NCBI GenBank assembly: GCA_009668205.1
Contig: WJYM01000009.1
Location: 1 to 64,000 of the forward strand
DNA: 64,000 nt
Direction: 5' to 3'
Source: Enterobacteriaceae bacterium RIT691
Lineage (GTDB): Bacteria > Pseudomonadota > Gammaproteobacteria > Enterobacterales > Enterobacteriaceae
The stretch's first letter is position 1. Every line of letters starts with the position of its first letter. A model generated the notes under the pieces. It saw only the letters and a list, made by a program, of their open reading frames with translations. It ran no database searches and was not told the DNA's origin. Below are positions 1 through 10,800 of the stretch, piece by piece. The translations under genes were made by a program, and so were the position numbers.

Positions 1-17
1 TGCGGATGGCCTTTTTG
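1..17 (+). terminator. Tail of an rRNA-operon-type terminator (partial)
   Basis: GGATGGCCTTTTTGC matches the descending arm and T-run of the rrnB-type terminator. The ascending arm would lie left of the window. In E. coli an rRNA operon (rrnE) lies upstream of yjaA-yjaB-metA, which supports the reading. The rest up to the yjaB stop holds no recognised gene. Confidence 0.5.
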
Positions 18-108
18 CATTTATCTGTAGGCAGAGAGAGCTATGGTGATTGTTGAATTGCTGAGCTCTGCAAATCTGGCGGGATGATTACTCGGATAAT
101 CAGAGCGC

Positions 109-552
109 TCAGGTTCGTGAACCCTGATACTGCAAATGCAGTAACGGATAGGGTCGCCCATGATCATCGGTTTCCGAACGTCCGGTAACCACAAATCCCA
201 TCTTCCGATAGAATCCTACCGCCTGATCGTTCTGTTCGTTTACCTCTGTCGTCAAATCAGGGATCAGCGACAGGGCGTGCTCAATCAGTTTCTTCCCTAT
301 ACCCTGCCCTCGCGCAGCAGGGTCAACAAACAGGGCTTCAAGGTGATGCTCAGAAAGCAGCATAAATGCCAGCGGCACATCATCTTCCCTGGTTGCCACC
401 CACAATGGCGCTTCAGGCAAAAATACGCTTACCTGAGCTTCAATTTCCGCTCTGTCACTGGCAGAAAGAAAGGTATGGGTCGCATCGACCGCGCGACACC
501 AGATCTCTACCAATTGCTCGCCCTCATGGCACTGTGAACGCCGAATCACCAC
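109..552 (-). CDS. yjaB: GNAT-family N-acetyltransferase YjaB
   Basis: Single-domain GNAT acetyltransferase expected to move an acetyl group from acetyl-CoA to an unidentified amine or peptide. The acetyl-CoA pyrophosphate-binding loop is visible as ARGQGIGKKLIEHAL, followed by the typical EVNEQNDQAVGFYRKMGF segment. I place the start at the GTG at 552 because AAGGAGG lies six bases before it and this gives 147 residues, the length of E. coli YjaB. A longer frame opening at an ATG at 636 would add 28 residues unlike the family. The gene is divergent from metA, and its start lies about 160 bases from metA. The cellular substrate is not evident. Confidence 0.9.
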   Translation of the reverse strand: MVIRRSQCHEGEQLVEIWCRAVDATHTFLSASDRAEIEAQVSVFLPEAPLWVATREDDVPLAFMLLSEHHLEALFVDPAARGQGIGKKLIEHALSLIPDLTTEVNEQNDQAVGFYRKMGFVVTGRSETDDHGRPYPLLHLQYQGSRT

Positions 553-659
553 TTTATTCCTCCTTGCAGAATCGTTATGGCATTCTACTGCAGCTGTGGT
601 TGAAACTTTCTCACCTTCAGCATGCAGACTCGACATTTACGTTATTCCTGGTTATCTTC

Positions 660-691
660 AGCTATCTGGATGTCTAAACGTGTAAACGTAT
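660..691 (+). promoter_or_regulatory. MetJ operator: four tandem met boxes upstream of metA
   Basis: Four adjacent 8-base units, AGCTATCT, GGATGTCT, AAACGTGT and AAACGTAT, match the met box AGACGTCT at 5, 6, 6 and 6 of 8 positions. They end 19 bases before the metA start. MetJ with S-adenosylmethionine binds such tandem boxes cooperatively, so metA should be repressed when methionine is plentiful. Confidence 0.8.
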
Positions 692-710
692 GCTGTGAGG
701 AAATAAGGTT

Positions 711-1640
711 ATGCCAATTCGGGTGCAGGACGAGCTACCGGCCGTCAATTTCTTGCGTGATGAGAACGTCTTTGTGATGACGGCATCGCGCGCCACAAAC
801 CAGGAAATTCGCCCCCTGAAGGTGCTAATCCTTAACCTGATGCCGAAGAAGATCGAGACGGAAAACCAGTTTCTACGTCTGCTGTCTAACTCACCGCTGC
901 AGGTAGATGTCCAACTGCTACGTATCGATGCCCGAGAGTCGCGAAACACGCCGACAGAACATCTGAATAACTTCTACTGCAACTTCGAAGATATCTGCAA
1001 CGATAACTACGATGGCCTGATCGTCACCGGTGCGCCGCTGGGGTTAGTCGAATTTAATGATGTGGCGTATTGGCCGCAGATAAAGCAGGTGCTGGAGTGG
1101 GCCAAAGATCACGTCACCTCAACGCTGTTTGTGTGCTGGGCGGTTCAGGCCGCGCTGAATATCCTCTATGGCATTCCTAAGCAAACCCGCACGGAAAAGC
1201 TCTCTGGCGTATATGAACACCGTATTTTGCAGCCTCACGCTTTGCTGACGCGGGGCTTCGACGACTCTTTCCTGGCACCGCATTCACGCTACGCGGATTT
1301 CCCGGCAGCGATAATCCGCGACTATACCGATCTGGAGATCCTCGCAGAAACCGAGCAGGGCGATGCTTACCTGTTTGCGAGTAAAGACAAGCGCATCGCT
1401 TTTGTCACCGGGCACCCTGAGTACGATGCTCACACCCTTGCCGGTGAGTTTTTCCGTGACGAAGAAGCGGGGCTTTCACCGGAGGTTCCGTATAACTATT
1501 TCCCGCAAAATGATCCGCAGCACACACCGCGAGCCACCTGGCGCAGCCACGGTAATCTGCTGTTTATCAACTGGCTCAACTATTACGTCTACCAGATCAC
1601 ACCATACGATCTGCGTCATATGAATCCGACGCTGGAGTAA
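711..1640 (+). CDS. metA: Homoserine O-succinyltransferase MetA
   Basis: Catalyses the first dedicated step of methionine synthesis, transfer of succinyl from succinyl-CoA to homoserine, in the cytoplasm. The 309 residues match the E. coli length. The glutamine-amidotransferase-like triad is intact: Cys142 in FVCWAVQAA, and His235 and Glu237 in FVTGHPEY. A purine-rich AGGAAATAAGG precedes the ATG. MetA is monocistronic, with the MetJ operator upstream and an intrinsic terminator downstream. In E. coli it is heat-labile and feedback-inhibited by methionine and S-adenosylmethionine; I infer the same here from the near identity. Confidence 0.98.
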   Translation: MPIRVQDELPAVNFLRDENVFVMTASRATNQEIRPLKVLILNLMPKKIETENQFLRLLSNSPLQVDVQLLRIDARESRNTPTEHLNNFYCNFEDICNDNYDGLIVTGAPLGLVEFNDVAYWPQIKQVLEWAKDHVTSTLFVCWAVQAALNILYGIPKQTRTEKLSGVYEHRILQPHALLTRGFDDSFLAPHSRYADFPAAIIRDYTDLEILAETEQGDAYLFASKDKRIAFVTGHPEYDAHTLAGEFFRDEEAGLSPEVPYNYFPQNDPQHTPRATWRSHGNLLFINWLNYYVYQITPYDLRHMNPTLE

Positions 1641-1684
1641 TCTTCCGCGCAGACGATCGTAAAGCGATTCAGCACACCATCTCA

Positions 1685-1706
1685 GGCACCTTCGGGTGCC
1701 TTTTTT
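1685..1706 (+). terminator. Intrinsic terminator of metA
   Basis: GGCACC TTCG GGTGCC followed by six T. It is a compact tetraloop hairpin 44 bases after the metA stop and separates metA from the aceB promoter region. Confidence 0.9.
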
Positions 1707-1786
1707 ATTTCCGAAAATCAAAACCAATGCCTTTAAAACTTTAATATTAATGTAATCAATTAGTTAATTAATGTTTAATTTAAAAA

Positions 1787-1801
1787 TGGAAATTGTTTTT
1801 G
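1787..1801 (+). promoter_or_regulatory. Candidate IclR operator in the aceB promoter region
   Basis: TGGAAATTGTTTTTG agrees with the IclR consensus TGGAAATNATTTCCA at 10 of 14 defined positions and lies in AT-rich DNA (about 1720-1830), 106 bases before aceB. The same stretch is conserved upstream of E. coli aceB, where IclR represses the operon. The exact -10 and -35 boxes were not fixed. Confidence 0.7.
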
Positions 1802-1906
1802 ATTTTGAAGAAATATTGAATAGGCTTAAGTGAGCTGAACGAAAAACCGACAACGATCTTCGTTCGCGCTGAAAGTGACTTTGGATCCACGACGAGGAGC
1901 TGTGCA

Positions 1907-3508
1907 ATGACACAACAGGCTACAACCACCGAAGAACTGGCCTTCAACCAGCCGTTTGGCGAGCAGGAAGAGCAGATCCTGACGCCAGAAGCGGTCGAAT
2001 TTCTCAGCGAGCTGGTGACGCGTTTTACACCGAAACGCAATAAATTGCTGGCAGCACGTATCCAGCAGCAACAGGAAATCGATGATGGATGCCTGCCTGA
2101 CTTTATTTCGGAAACCGATTCCATTCGTAATGGAGAGTGGACAATACGCGGGATTCCACAGGATCTGCGCGACCGCCGGGTAGAGATAACCGGGCCTGTT
2201 GAGCGCAAGATGGTGATCAACGCACTGAATGCCAATGTGAAAGTGTTCATGGCGGACTTCGAGGATTCGCTGGCACCCAACTGGGGAAAAGTCATTGATG
2301 GGCAGATTAACCTGCGCGACGCGGTGAATGGCACCATCAGCCACACCAACGAAGCGGGCAAAATTTATCAGCTCAAACCCAATCCGGCGGTACTGATTTG
2401 TCGCGTTCGTGGTCTGCATCTGCCAGAGAAGCACGTGACATGGCGCGGTGAGGCCATCCCGGGCAGCCTGTTTGATTTCGCCCTCTACTTCTTCCATAAC
2501 CACAAAGCGCTGCTGGCCAAAGGTAGCGGCCCTTATTTCTATCTGCCGAAAACACAAGCCTGGCAGGAAGCCGCCTGGTGGAGCGAGGTGTTCAGCTACG
2601 CAGAAGATCGCTTTGAACTGCCACGCGGCACCATCAAAGCCACGTTGCTGATTGAAACGCTGCCCGCGGTTTTCCAGATGGATGAAATTCTCCATGCGCT
2701 GCGTGACCATATCGTCGGTCTGAACTGCGGTCGCTGGGATTATATCTTCAGCTACATCAAGACGCTGAAAAACCATCCTGACCGTGTGCTGCCGGATCGC
2801 CAGGCCGTCACCATGGATAAGCCCTTCCTGAATGCCTATTCACACTTGTTGATCAAAACCTGTCACAAGCGCGGCGCCTTTGCGATGGGTGGGATGGCGG
2901 CCTTTATCCCGAGTAAAGACGCCGCCCGCAATACGCAGGTGCTCAACAAGGTGAAAGCAGACAAAACCCTGGAGGCGAATAACGGCCATGACGGGACGTG
3001 GATTGCGCATCCTGGCCTGGCGGATACCGCGATGGCGGTGTTCAACGAAGTGCTGGGCAATAACCGTAATCAGCTTGACGTCAGTCGCGAGCAAGATGCG
3101 CCTATCACTGCAGAGCAACTGCTGGCGCCTTGTGAGGGAGAACGCACGGAAGAAGGCATGCGTGCCAATATCCGCGTGGCCGTGCAGTACATCGAAGCCT
3201 GGATCTCCGGCAATGGCTGTGTGCCGATTTATGGCCTGATGGAAGACGCGGCGACGGCCGAAATCTCCCGTACCTCTATCTGGCAGTGGATCCATCACCA
3301 GAAAACGCTCAGCAATGGCAAACCGGTTACCAAAGCGTTGTTCCGCCAGATGCTGGCTGAAGAGCTAATGGTGGTTCAGGACGAGCTGGGCGAGCACCGG
3401 TTCAGCAGCGGTCGTTTTGATGAAGCGGCGCGCCTGATGGAACAAATCACCACCTCCGATGAACTCGTTGATTTCTTAACCCTGCCCGGCTACCGCCTGC
3501 TGGCTTAA
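1907..3508 (+). CDS. aceB: Malate synthase A
   Basis: Condenses glyoxylate and acetyl-CoA to malate, the second glyoxylate-shunt step, which lets cells grow on acetate or fatty acids. The 533 residues match the A-isoform length. Family landmarks include the N-terminal [13 protein letters not shown] block, the [15 protein letters not shown] strand, the [18 protein letters not shown] segment and the C-terminal [16 protein letters not shown] motif. GAGGAG stands eight bases before the ATG. It is the first gene of aceBAK, 32 bases before aceA, and the upstream region carries an IclR-like site. Confidence 0.98.
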   Translation: MTQQATTTEELAFNQPFGEQEEQILTPEAVEFLSELVTRFTPKRNKLLAARIQQQQEIDDGCLPDFISETDSIRNGEWTIRGIPQDLRDRRVEITGPVERKMVINALNANVKVFMADFEDSLAPNWGKVIDGQINLRDAVNGTISHTNEAGKIYQLKPNPAVLICRVRGLHLPEKHVTWRGEAIPGSLFDFALYFFHNHKALLAKGSGPYFYLPKTQAWQEAAWWSEVFSYAEDRFELPRGTIKATLLIETLPAVFQMDEILHALRDHIVGLNCGRWDYIFSYIKTLKNHPDRVLPDRQAVTMDKPFLNAYSHLLIKTCHKRGAFAMGGMAAFIPSKDAARNTQVLNKVKADKTLEANNGHDGTWIAHPGLADTAMAVFNEVLGNNRNQLDVSREQDAPITAEQLLAPCEGERTEEGMRANIRVAVQYIEAWISGNGCVPIYGLMEDAATAEISRTSIWQWIHHQKTLSNGKPVTKALFRQMLAEELMVVQDELGEHRFSSGRFDEAARLMEQITTSDELVDFLTLPGYRLLA

Positions 3509-3540
3509 TCCACCTCAATAATAAAATGGAGCATCTGCAC

Positions 3541-4845
3541 ATGAAAACGCGTACCCAACAAATCGAAGCAGTACAGCAGGAATGGACGAACCCACGCTGG
3601 GAAGGCATTCGTCGCCCATACAGCGCGGAAGAGGTGGTAAAACTGCGTGGTTCAGTGAACCCGGAATGCACCCTGGCGCAGCGCGGGGCGGCCAAAATGT
3701 GGCGTTTGCTGCATGGCGAATCGAAAAAAGGGTACGTCAACAGCCTGGGTGCGCTGACCGGCGGGCAGGCATTGCAGCAAGCGAAAGCGGGTATTGAAGC
3801 AGTTTATCTCTCCGGCTGGCAGGTGGCAGCCGATGCTAACCTGGCTTCCAGCATGTACCCGGATCAATCGCTCTACCCAGCGAACTCCGTTCCGTCAGTG
3901 GTGGATCGGATCAATAACACGTTCCGTCGTGCGGATCAGATCCAATGGGCATCGGGCATTGAGCCAAACGATCCTCGTTTCATTGATTACTTCCTGCCGA
4001 TCGTGGCCGATGCCGAAGCTGGATTTGGCGGCGTGCTTAACGCGTTCGAGCTGATGAAATCGATGATTGAAGCCGGGGCGGCGGCCGTTCACTTTGAAGA
4101 TCAGCTGGCGTCCGTGAAGAAATGCGGTCATATGGGCGGCAAAGTGCTGGTGCCAACCCAGGAAGCGATTCAGAAACTGGTGGCTGCACGTTTAGCGGCT
4201 GACGTGCTGGGCGTACCGACCCTGCTGATTGCCCGTACCGATGCGGATGCCGCCGATTTGATTACCTCCGACTGCGATCCGTATGACAGCGAATTTATTA
4301 CCGGCGAGCGCACCAGCGAAGGTTTCTATCGCACACGCGCGGGTATCGAACAGGCCATCAGCCGTGGGCTGGCCTATGCGCCGTATGCGGACCTGGTGTG
4401 GTGTGAAACGTCCACCCCGGATTTGGATTTAGCGCGCCGCTTTGCGCAAGCCATTCATGCGAAGTACCCGGGTAAACTGCTGGCTTATAACTGCTCGCCG
4501 TCCTTCAACTGGCAGAAGAATCTGGACGACAAGACCATTGCCAGTTTCCAGCAGCAGCTCTCGGAGATGGGCTACAAATACCAGTTCATCACGCTGGCCG
4601 GGATCCACAGCATGTGGTTCAACATGTTCGATCTGGCCCATGCCTATGCGCAGGGTGAAGGCATGAAGCACTATGTCGAAAAAGTCCAACAGCCTGAATT
4701 TTCTGCCAGCAAAGAGGGGTATACCTTCGCGTCACACCAGCAGGAAGTGGGCACCGGCTACTTCGACAAAGTCACCACCATCATTCAGGGCGGCGCGTCT
4801 TCGGTAACGGCGTTAACCGGGTCGACGGAAGAGTCGCAATTCTGA
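3541..4845 (+). CDS. aceA: Isocitrate lyase
   Basis: Splits isocitrate into glyoxylate and succinate, opening the glyoxylate bypass. The catalytic loop KKCGHMGGK is present with Cys195, along with the Mg-binding DADAGFGG-type sequence ([10 protein letters not shown]) and the C-terminal Asn-Cys-Ser-Pro-Ser block (YNCSPSFNW). I start at the ATG at 3541, giving 434 residues as in E. coli. An ATG 15 bases earlier has no better ribosome site, whereas GGAG lies nine bases before 3541. Second gene of aceBAK. A REP pair separates it from aceK. Confidence 0.98.
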   Translation: MKTRTQQIEAVQQEWTNPRWEGIRRPYSAEEVVKLRGSVNPECTLAQRGAAKMWRLLHGESKKGYVNSLGALTGGQALQQAKAGIEAVYLSGWQVAADANLASSMYPDQSLYPANSVPSVVDRINNTFRRADQIQWASGIEPNDPRFIDYFLPIVADAEAGFGGVLNAFELMKSMIEAGAAAVHFEDQLASVKKCGHMGGKVLVPTQEAIQKLVAARLAADVLGVPTLLIARTDADAADLITSDCDPYDSEFITGERTSEGFYRTRAGIEQAISRGLAYAPYADLVWCETSTPDLDLARRFAQAIHAKYPGKLLAYNCSPSFNWQKNLDDKTIASFQQQLSEMGYKYQFITLAGIHSMWFNMFDLAHAYAQGEGMKHYVEKVQQPEFSASKEGYTFASHQQEVGTGYFDKVTTIIQGGASSVTALTGSTEESQF

Positions 4846-4852
4846 ATCTTCA

Positions 4853-4922
4853 TGCCCGGCGGCGCAGAGCTTGCCGGGCCTACAAGGTTCGTAGGCCGGA
4901 TAAGTGAATGCGCCATCCGGCA
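4853..4922. repeat. REP pair (BIME) between aceA and aceK
   Basis: Two inverted REP units face each other: GCCCGGCGGCG...GCCGGGCCTACAA at 4854-4885 and GTAGGCCGGATAAG...GCGCCATCCGGC at 4891-4921. In E. coli a REP-type structure at the same place lowers aceK expression relative to aceBA, probably by stabilising upstream mRNA. The same role is inferred here. Confidence 0.88.
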
Positions 4923-4948
4923 AAACCTGCCTGTTGATGGGGAAAGCT

Positions 4949-6673
4949 ATGCCGCGTGGTCTGGAACTGCTGATTGCTCAAACTATCCTGCAGGGCTTCG
5001 ATGCTCAATATGGTCGTTTTCTGGAAGTCACTTCCGGTGCGCAGCAGCGCTTCGAACAGGCCGACTGGCACGCCGTTCAGCAGGCTATGAAGCAGCGTAT
5101 CCATCTCTACGATCACCATGTCGGTCTGGTCGTAGAACAGCTGCGCTGCATTACAGAAGGCAGAAGTCCGGATGCAGACTTTCTGCTGCGCGTGAAAGAT
5201 CACTACGTCGCTTTGCTGCCTGATTACCCTCGCTTTGAAATTGCCGAAAGCTTCTTTAACTCTGTGTATTGTCGGTTATTTGACCACCGCTCGTTAACAC
5301 CCGAGCGGCTTTTTATTTTCAGTTCTCAGCCGGAGCGGCGTTTTCGTTCTATCCCACGTCCGCTGGCGAAAGCGTTCTATCCGGAAAAGGGGTGGGAAAC
5401 GCTGCTTAACCGAATGTTGAGCGATCTGCCGCTGCGCTTGCCGTGGCAGGACAAAGCGCGTGATGTGGGCTACATCGTGGCGCATCTGCTGGAAACATTC
5501 GGCCAGGAGGCGCTGCGTGAATCGCATCTGCAGGTGGCAAACGAACTCTTTTATCGCAACAAAGCCGCCTGGTTGGTGGGCAAGCTGTATACGCCGGGTG
5601 GGATGGTGCCACTGTTAATGCCCATTCACCGCAGTGATGACGGTGAGCTGTTTATCGACACCTGCCTGACCACCCGCGCCGAGGCCAGCATTGTGTTTGG
5701 CTTTGCGCGTTCCTATTTTATGGTTTATGCGCCGCTGCCCGCCGCGCTGGTGGAGTGGTTGCGTGACATCCTGCCGGGAAAAACCACGGCTGAGCTGTAT
5801 ATGGCGATTGGCTGCCAGAAGCACGGGAAAACCGAAAGTTACCGCGAATATCTCACCTACATTCGCCAGACTGACGAGCAGTTTATTGAAGCGCCAGGCA
5901 TTCGCGGCATGGTGATGCTGGTCTTTACGCTGCCGGGCTTTGACAGAGTGTTCAAGGTGATCAAAGACCGCTTCGCGCCGCAGAAGGAAATGAGTGCTGC
6001 CCACGTACGGGCCTGCTATCAGCTGGTGAAAGAGCACGATCGCGTAGGCCGAATGGCGGACACCCAGGAATTCGAAAATTTCGTTCTGGAGAAACAGCAA
6101 ATCTCCCAGCCGCTTCTCGATTTGCTGTGGCAGGAGGTGCCGCAGAAAATTACCGATCTCGGCGATCGTATCGTTATCAGCCATCTTTACATTGAGCGCC
6201 GTATGGTGCCGCTCAATTTGTGGTTGCAGCAGGTGGAAGGCCAGCAGCTGCGGGATGCGGTGGAAGAGTACGGCAACGCGATTCGCCAGCTTGCCGCCGC
6301 TAATATTTTTCCCGGTGATATGTTGTTTAAAAACTTTGGCGTCACGCGCCACGGACGGGTGGTGTTTTATGACTACGACGAAATTTGCTATATGACAGAA
6401 GTGAATTTTCGCGATGTGCCCCCGCCACGCTATCCGGAGGATGAGCTGGCCAGCGAGCCGTGGTACAGCGTGTCACCGGGCGATGTTTTCCCTGAAGAAT
6501 TTCGTCACTGGCTGTGTGCCGATCCACGGATAGGACCGTTGTTTGAGGAGATGCATGCCGAATTGTTCCGGGCGGAATATTGGCGGGTGCTACAGACGCG
6601 CATTCGCGAGGGATACGTTGAGGATGTTTTTGCTTACCGCAAGCGCCAGCGATTCTGTATTCGATTTGGTTAA
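4949..6673 (+). CDS. aceK: Isocitrate dehydrogenase kinase/phosphatase
   Basis: Bifunctional enzyme that phosphorylates isocitrate dehydrogenase to inactivate it and removes the phosphate, so it sets the split of isocitrate between the TCA cycle and the glyoxylate shunt. The 574-residue product keeps the ATP-binding region [18 protein letters not shown]...FKVIKD, the [13 protein letters not shown] helix and the metal-binding FYDYDEIC block. I start at the ATG at 4949 (MPRGLELL), preceded by GGGGAAAGCT, as in E. coli. The frame extends 45 bases further upstream without a better signal. The C-terminus ends about four residues earlier than in E. coli. Last gene of aceBAK. Confidence 0.97.
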   Translation: MPRGLELLIAQTILQGFDAQYGRFLEVTSGAQQRFEQADWHAVQQAMKQRIHLYDHHVGLVVEQLRCITEGRSPDADFLLRVKDHYVALLPDYPRFEIAESFFNSVYCRLFDHRSLTPERLFIFSSQPERRFRSIPRPLAKAFYPEKGWETLLNRMLSDLPLRLPWQDKARDVGYIVAHLLETFGQEALRESHLQVANELFYRNKAAWLVGKLYTPGGMVPLLMPIHRSDDGELFIDTCLTTRAEASIVFGFARSYFMVYAPLPAALVEWLRDILPGKTTAELYMAIGCQKHGKTESYREYLTYIRQTDEQFIEAPGIRGMVMLVFTLPGFDRVFKVIKDRFAPQKEMSAAHVRACYQLVKEHDRVGRMADTQEFENFVLEKQQISQPLLDLLWQEVPQKITDLGDRIVISHLYIERRMVPLNLWLQQVEGQQLRDAVEEYGNAIRQLAAANIFPGDMLFKNFGVTRHGRVVFYDYDEICYMTEVNFRDVPPPRYPEDELASEPWYSVSPGDVFPEEFRHWLCADPRIGPLFEEMHAELFRAEYWRVLQTRIREGYVEDVFAYRKRQRFCIRFG

Positions 6674-6712
6674 TGGTTAACTGCCTGATGGCAGCTGTGC
6701 GAGGTAAACAGC

Positions 6713-6741
6713 AAGGCCTTCTTTTTGAAGAAGGCCTTTAG
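6713..6741 (+). terminator. Hairpin after aceK
   Basis: AAGGCCTTCTT and AAGAAGGCCTT form an 11-base-pair perfect stem with a four-base loop. The T-run is short (TTTAGTATTT), so it may work as a terminator in both directions between convergent aceK and iclR, or only stabilise the RNA. Confidence 0.65.
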
Positions 6742-6749
6742 TATTTGCG

Positions 6750-6795
6750 CCCTCTCCCTGTGGGAGAGGGTTGGGGTGAGGGCATCAGACCGCAC
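6750..6795. repeat. CCCTCTCCC/GGGAGAGGG palindromic extragenic repeat, single copy
   Basis: CCCTCTCCCTGTGGGAGAGGG forms a nine-base-pair inverted repeat, followed by a TTGGGGTGAGGGCATCAGACCGCAC tail split here as TTGGGGTGAGGG and CATCAGACCGCAC. The same unit with the same tail recurs at 21304-21447, and a variant at 27175-27317. It ends six bases before the iclR stop. Confidence 0.8.
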
Positions 6796-6800
6796 AAGCG

Positions 6801-7628
6801 TTAACGCGTCCCACCATAGGCCAGCGTCACTTCTTTCGCCGCTTTGATTACCAAAGCCCCTAACTCTGTCACCCGGTCGTCCGTCATACGTGAAATCGGT
6901 CCGGAAATGGAGATCGCCGCAAACGGCTCACGATGCTCGTCGTAAATGCAGGAAGCGACACAGCGCAGGCCGAGTGCGTGCTCTTCGTCGTCAAAGGAGT
7001 AGCCGCGCTTGCGCGTCTGTGCCAAATCTTCTTTCAGATGCACCGGAGAGACCAGCGTGGCAGGCGTGTAGGCGTGCAGCCCTTTACGGTGCAGCAGGCC
7101 GCTGACCTGATCTTCGCTCAACTGCGCTAAAAAGGCTTTCCCTGCGCCGGAGGCATGCATCGGCAGCTTACCGCCAATCGGCGCGGACATGCGCATGAGT
7201 TGGGTGCACTGGACCTGGTCGATGATAATCGCCTGATGATCGCTCTGGTCGAGCACCGCCAGGTTTACCGTCTCGCCGGAGTCTTCCATCAGCTTGCGCA
7301 GAATCGGATGCACGATAGCCAGCAAATTACGGCTTTGCAGGAAGCTGCTGCCGACAATAAAGGCGTGTGCGCCCACCGTCCAGTGACCCAAATCCCCCAC
7401 CTGACGTACAAAGCCCTGCTGCTGCATGGTGGTCAGTAAACGATGCGTGGTGGAGTTCGGCAGCCCAGCCTGCTGCGCCAGTTCGGTTAATGCCACGTCG
7501 CCATGAGATTCGGCAATATATTCGAGAAGTTTCAGGCCACGGGTTAAGGACTGAACCTGACCGCCAGCCTGAGCAGCTGTAGCAGGTGCGGGTTTTCTGC
7601 CGCGTTTCGCGGGAACGGTAGCCACCAT
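6801..7628 (-). CDS. iclR: Transcriptional repressor IclR of the glyoxylate shunt
   Basis: Represses aceBAK and its own gene, and glyoxylate and pyruvate modulate its binding. The 275 residues hold an N-terminal winged helix-turn-helix (about 24-90, LTELAQQAGLPNSTTHRLLTTMQQQGFV) and a C-terminal GAF-like effector domain (about 100-270) with GKLPMHASGAGKAFLAQL and RGYSFDDEEHALGLRC. AAGGAG stands seven bases before the ATG. The gene is convergent with aceK and divergent from metH, and an IclR-like site lies 22 bases upstream of its start. Confidence 0.97.
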   Translation of the reverse strand: MVATVPAKRGRKPAPATAAQAGGQVQSLTRGLKLLEYIAESHGDVALTELAQQAGLPNSTTHRLLTTMQQQGFVRQVGDLGHWTVGAHAFIVGSSFLQSRNLLAIVHPILRKLMEDSGETVNLAVLDQSDHQAIIIDQVQCTQLMRMSAPIGGKLPMHASGAGKAFLAQLSEDQVSGLLHRKGLHAYTPATLVSPVHLKEDLAQTRKRGYSFDDEEHALGLRCVASCIYDEHREPFAAISISGPISRMTDDRVTELGALVIKAAKEVTLAYGGTR

Positions 7629-7650
7629 GACGGACTCCTTTTCTGTATCG

Positions 7651-7665
7651 TGGAAATCATTTTCG
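7651..7665 (-). promoter_or_regulatory. IclR autoregulatory operator
   Basis: TGGAAATCATTTTCG read on the plus strand matches 12 of 14 defined positions of the IclR consensus TGGAAATNATTTCCA. It lies just upstream of the iclR start, within AT-rich promoter DNA, as expected for autorepression. Confidence 0.8.
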
Positions 7666-7809
7666 TTTTATTTGATTATAATGCAACCGTTATCCAAACT
7701 GATCCGATCAGTGGTCGTGAGCATCTCTCATGTTCCACGCGGTTCTCTTTTACACACTGGATGAATATGCCACTATGGCCTGATGATAAGCGCGTTGTTG
7801 GGAGTCCGT

Positions 7810-10800
7810 GTGAGCACCATTGTTAAGCAGTTACAGCAGCAACTAAAAGACCGTATTCTGGTTCTGGATGGGGGCATGGGCACCATGATCCAGAGCTACC
7901 GCCTGAATGAAGAAGACTACCGCGGCGAACGCTTTGCCCAGTGGTCCTGCGACCTGAAAGGCAACAACGACCTGCTGGTGCTGACCCAACCGGACATCAT
8001 TGCCGCTATCCACAACGCCTATTTTGAGGCCGGGGCGGATATCGTCGAGACCAACACCTTCAACTCCACCACCATCGCGATGGCGGATTATGAGATGGAG
8101 TCGCTGTCGGCGGAGATTAACTTCGCGGCGGCAAAGCTGGCTCGCGCCTGCGCTGACGAATGGACGGCGAAAACACCGGGCAAACCGCGCTATGTCGCCG
8201 GGGTACTTGGCCCGACAAACCGCACGGCCTCCATCTCTCCGGACGTGAACGATCCGGCTTACCGTAACGTCACCTTTGATCAGCTGGTGGCCGCTTACCG
8301 TGAATCCACCAAAGCGCTGGTGGAAGGTGGCTCAGACCTGATTCTGATTGAGACAGTCTTTGATACCCTCAACGCCAAAGCCGCCATATATGCGGTAAAA
8401 GAAGAGCTGGAAGCGCTGGGCGTTGATTTGCCGATCATGATTTCCGGCACCATCACCGATGCGTCTGGCCGTACGCTCTCAGGGCAGACCACCGAAGCGT
8501 TTTATAACTCGCTGCGTCACGCCGATGCTCTGTCGTTTGGCCTGAACTGTGCGCTGGGGCCAGATGAACTGCGCCAGTATGTGCAGGAACTGTCTCGCAT
8601 TGCCGATTGCTACGTGACAGCGCACCCCAACGCCGGTCTGCCAAATGCGTTTGGTGAATACGATCTTGATGCCGACACCATGGCGCTGCAAATTCGTGAA
8701 TGGGCGGAAGCCGGGTTCCTGAATATCGTTGGCGGCTGCTGTGGCACCACGCCAGAACATATTGCGGCGATGAGCCGTGCAGTGGCTGGCCTTGCGCCAC
8801 GTAAGCTGCCAGAAATCCCCGTCGCTTGCCGTCTTGCTGGCCTTGAGCCGCTGAACATTGGTGATGACAGCCTGTTTGTGAACGTCGGTGAGCGTACCAA
8901 CGTCACCGGCTCGGCAAAGTTTAAGCGTCTGATCAAAGAAGAAAAATATGCCGAAGCGCTCGACGTAGCGCGTCAGCAGGTCGAAAGCGGCGCGCAGATC
9001 ATCGACATCAACATGGATGAAGGGATGCTCGACGCTGAAGCGGCAATGGTGCGTTTCCTGAACCTGATTGCCGGTGAGCCGGACATCGCCCGCGTGCCGA
9101 TCATGATTGACTCCTCCAAATGGGACGTCATCGAGAAGGGCCTGAAGTGTATTCAGGGCAAAGGCATTGTGAACTCCATCTCGATGAAAGAGGGCGTGGA
9201 AGCCTTTGTGCATCACGCTAAAAAGGTGCGTCGCTATGGCGCGGCCGTGGTGGTGATGGCGTTTGACGAAGTGGGCCAGGCGGATACCCGTGAGCGCAAA
9301 ATCGAAATTTGCCGCCGCGCCTACAACATTCTGACCAAAGAAGTCGGCTTCCCGCCGGAAGACATTATCTTCGACCCGAACATTTTCGCCGTGGCGACGG
9401 GAATCGAAGAGCACAACAATTACGCGCAGGATTTCATCGGGGCGTGTGAGGACATCAAACGCGAACTGCCGCACGCGCTAATTTCCGGCGGCGTATCCAA
9501 CGTGTCGTTCTCTTTCCGGGGTAACGATCCGGTGCGCGAAGCGATTCACGCTGTGTTCCTCTACTACGCCATCCGTAACGGCATGGACATGGGGATCGTC
9601 AATGCCGGACAGCTGGCAATTTACGACGACCTTCCTGCCGAACTGCGCGACGCGGTAGAAGATGTGATCCTCAATCGCCGCGATGACAGCACAGAACGTC
9701 TGTTAGACCTGGCAGAGAAATACCGTGGCAGCAAAACCGACGAAGCGGCGAATCCCCAACTGGCCGAATGGCGCGGCTGGGAAGTCAAAAAGCGCCTCGA
9801 ATATTCATTGGTGAAAGGCATCACTGAGTTTATCGAGCAGGACACAGAAGAAGCCCGTCAGCAAGCCTCACGCCCAATTGAAGTGATTGAAGGCCCGCTG
9901 ATGGACGGCATGAACGTCGTCGGCGATCTGTTTGGCGAAGGCAAAATGTTCCTGCCGCAGGTGGTGAAATCCGCCCGCGTGATGAAGCAGGCGGTGGCGT
10001 ATCTTGAGCCGTACATTGAAGCCAGCAAAGAGAAAGGCCAGACCAACGGTAAAATGGTCATCGCCACCGTGAAGGGCGACGTGCATGACATCGGCAAAAA
10101 TATCGTCGGCGTGGTGCTGCAGTGCAACAACTACGAGATTATCGATCTTGGCGTGATGGTGCCGACGGAGAAAATCCTTAAAACGGCGCGTGAAGTGAAT
10201 GCTGACCTGATTGGCCTTTCCGGGCTGATAACCCCGTCGCTGGACGAAATGGTGAACGTGGCGAAAGAGATGGAACGTCAGGGCTTCACCATTCCGCTGC
10301 TGATTGGCGGCGCGACCACCTCCAAAGCGCACACCGCAGTGAAAATTGAGCAGAACTACAGCGGCCCAACCGTTTACGTGCAGAACGCCTCGCGCACCGT
10401 TGGCGTGGTGTCTGCGCTGCTGTCTGCAACCCAGCGCGATGACTTTGTGGCCCGTACCCGCCAGGAATATGAAACCGTGCGTATTCAGCACGCGCGTAAA
10501 AAACCGCGCACGCCGCCGGTTTCGTTACAGGCCGCACGCGATAACGATCTGGCCTTTGACTGGGCAAACTACACGCCGCCGGTGGCCCATCGTCTGGGCG
10601 TCCAGGCCGTCAGCGCGAACATCGAAACGCTGCGTAACTACATCGACTGGACGCCTTTCTTCATGACCTGGTCGCTGGCGGGCAAATATCCGCGCATTCT
10701 TGAAGACGACGTGGTGGGCGAGGAAGCACAGCGCCTGTTTAAGGATGCGAACGACATGCTCGATCAGCTCAGCGCCGACAAAACGCTGAACCCGCGCGGC

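Noticed and set aside
8479-9474. Long antisense frame (331 codons) inside metH
   Set aside because: Lies wholly against a well-conserved metH segment, with no ribosome site. A shadow of GC-rich codon usage.
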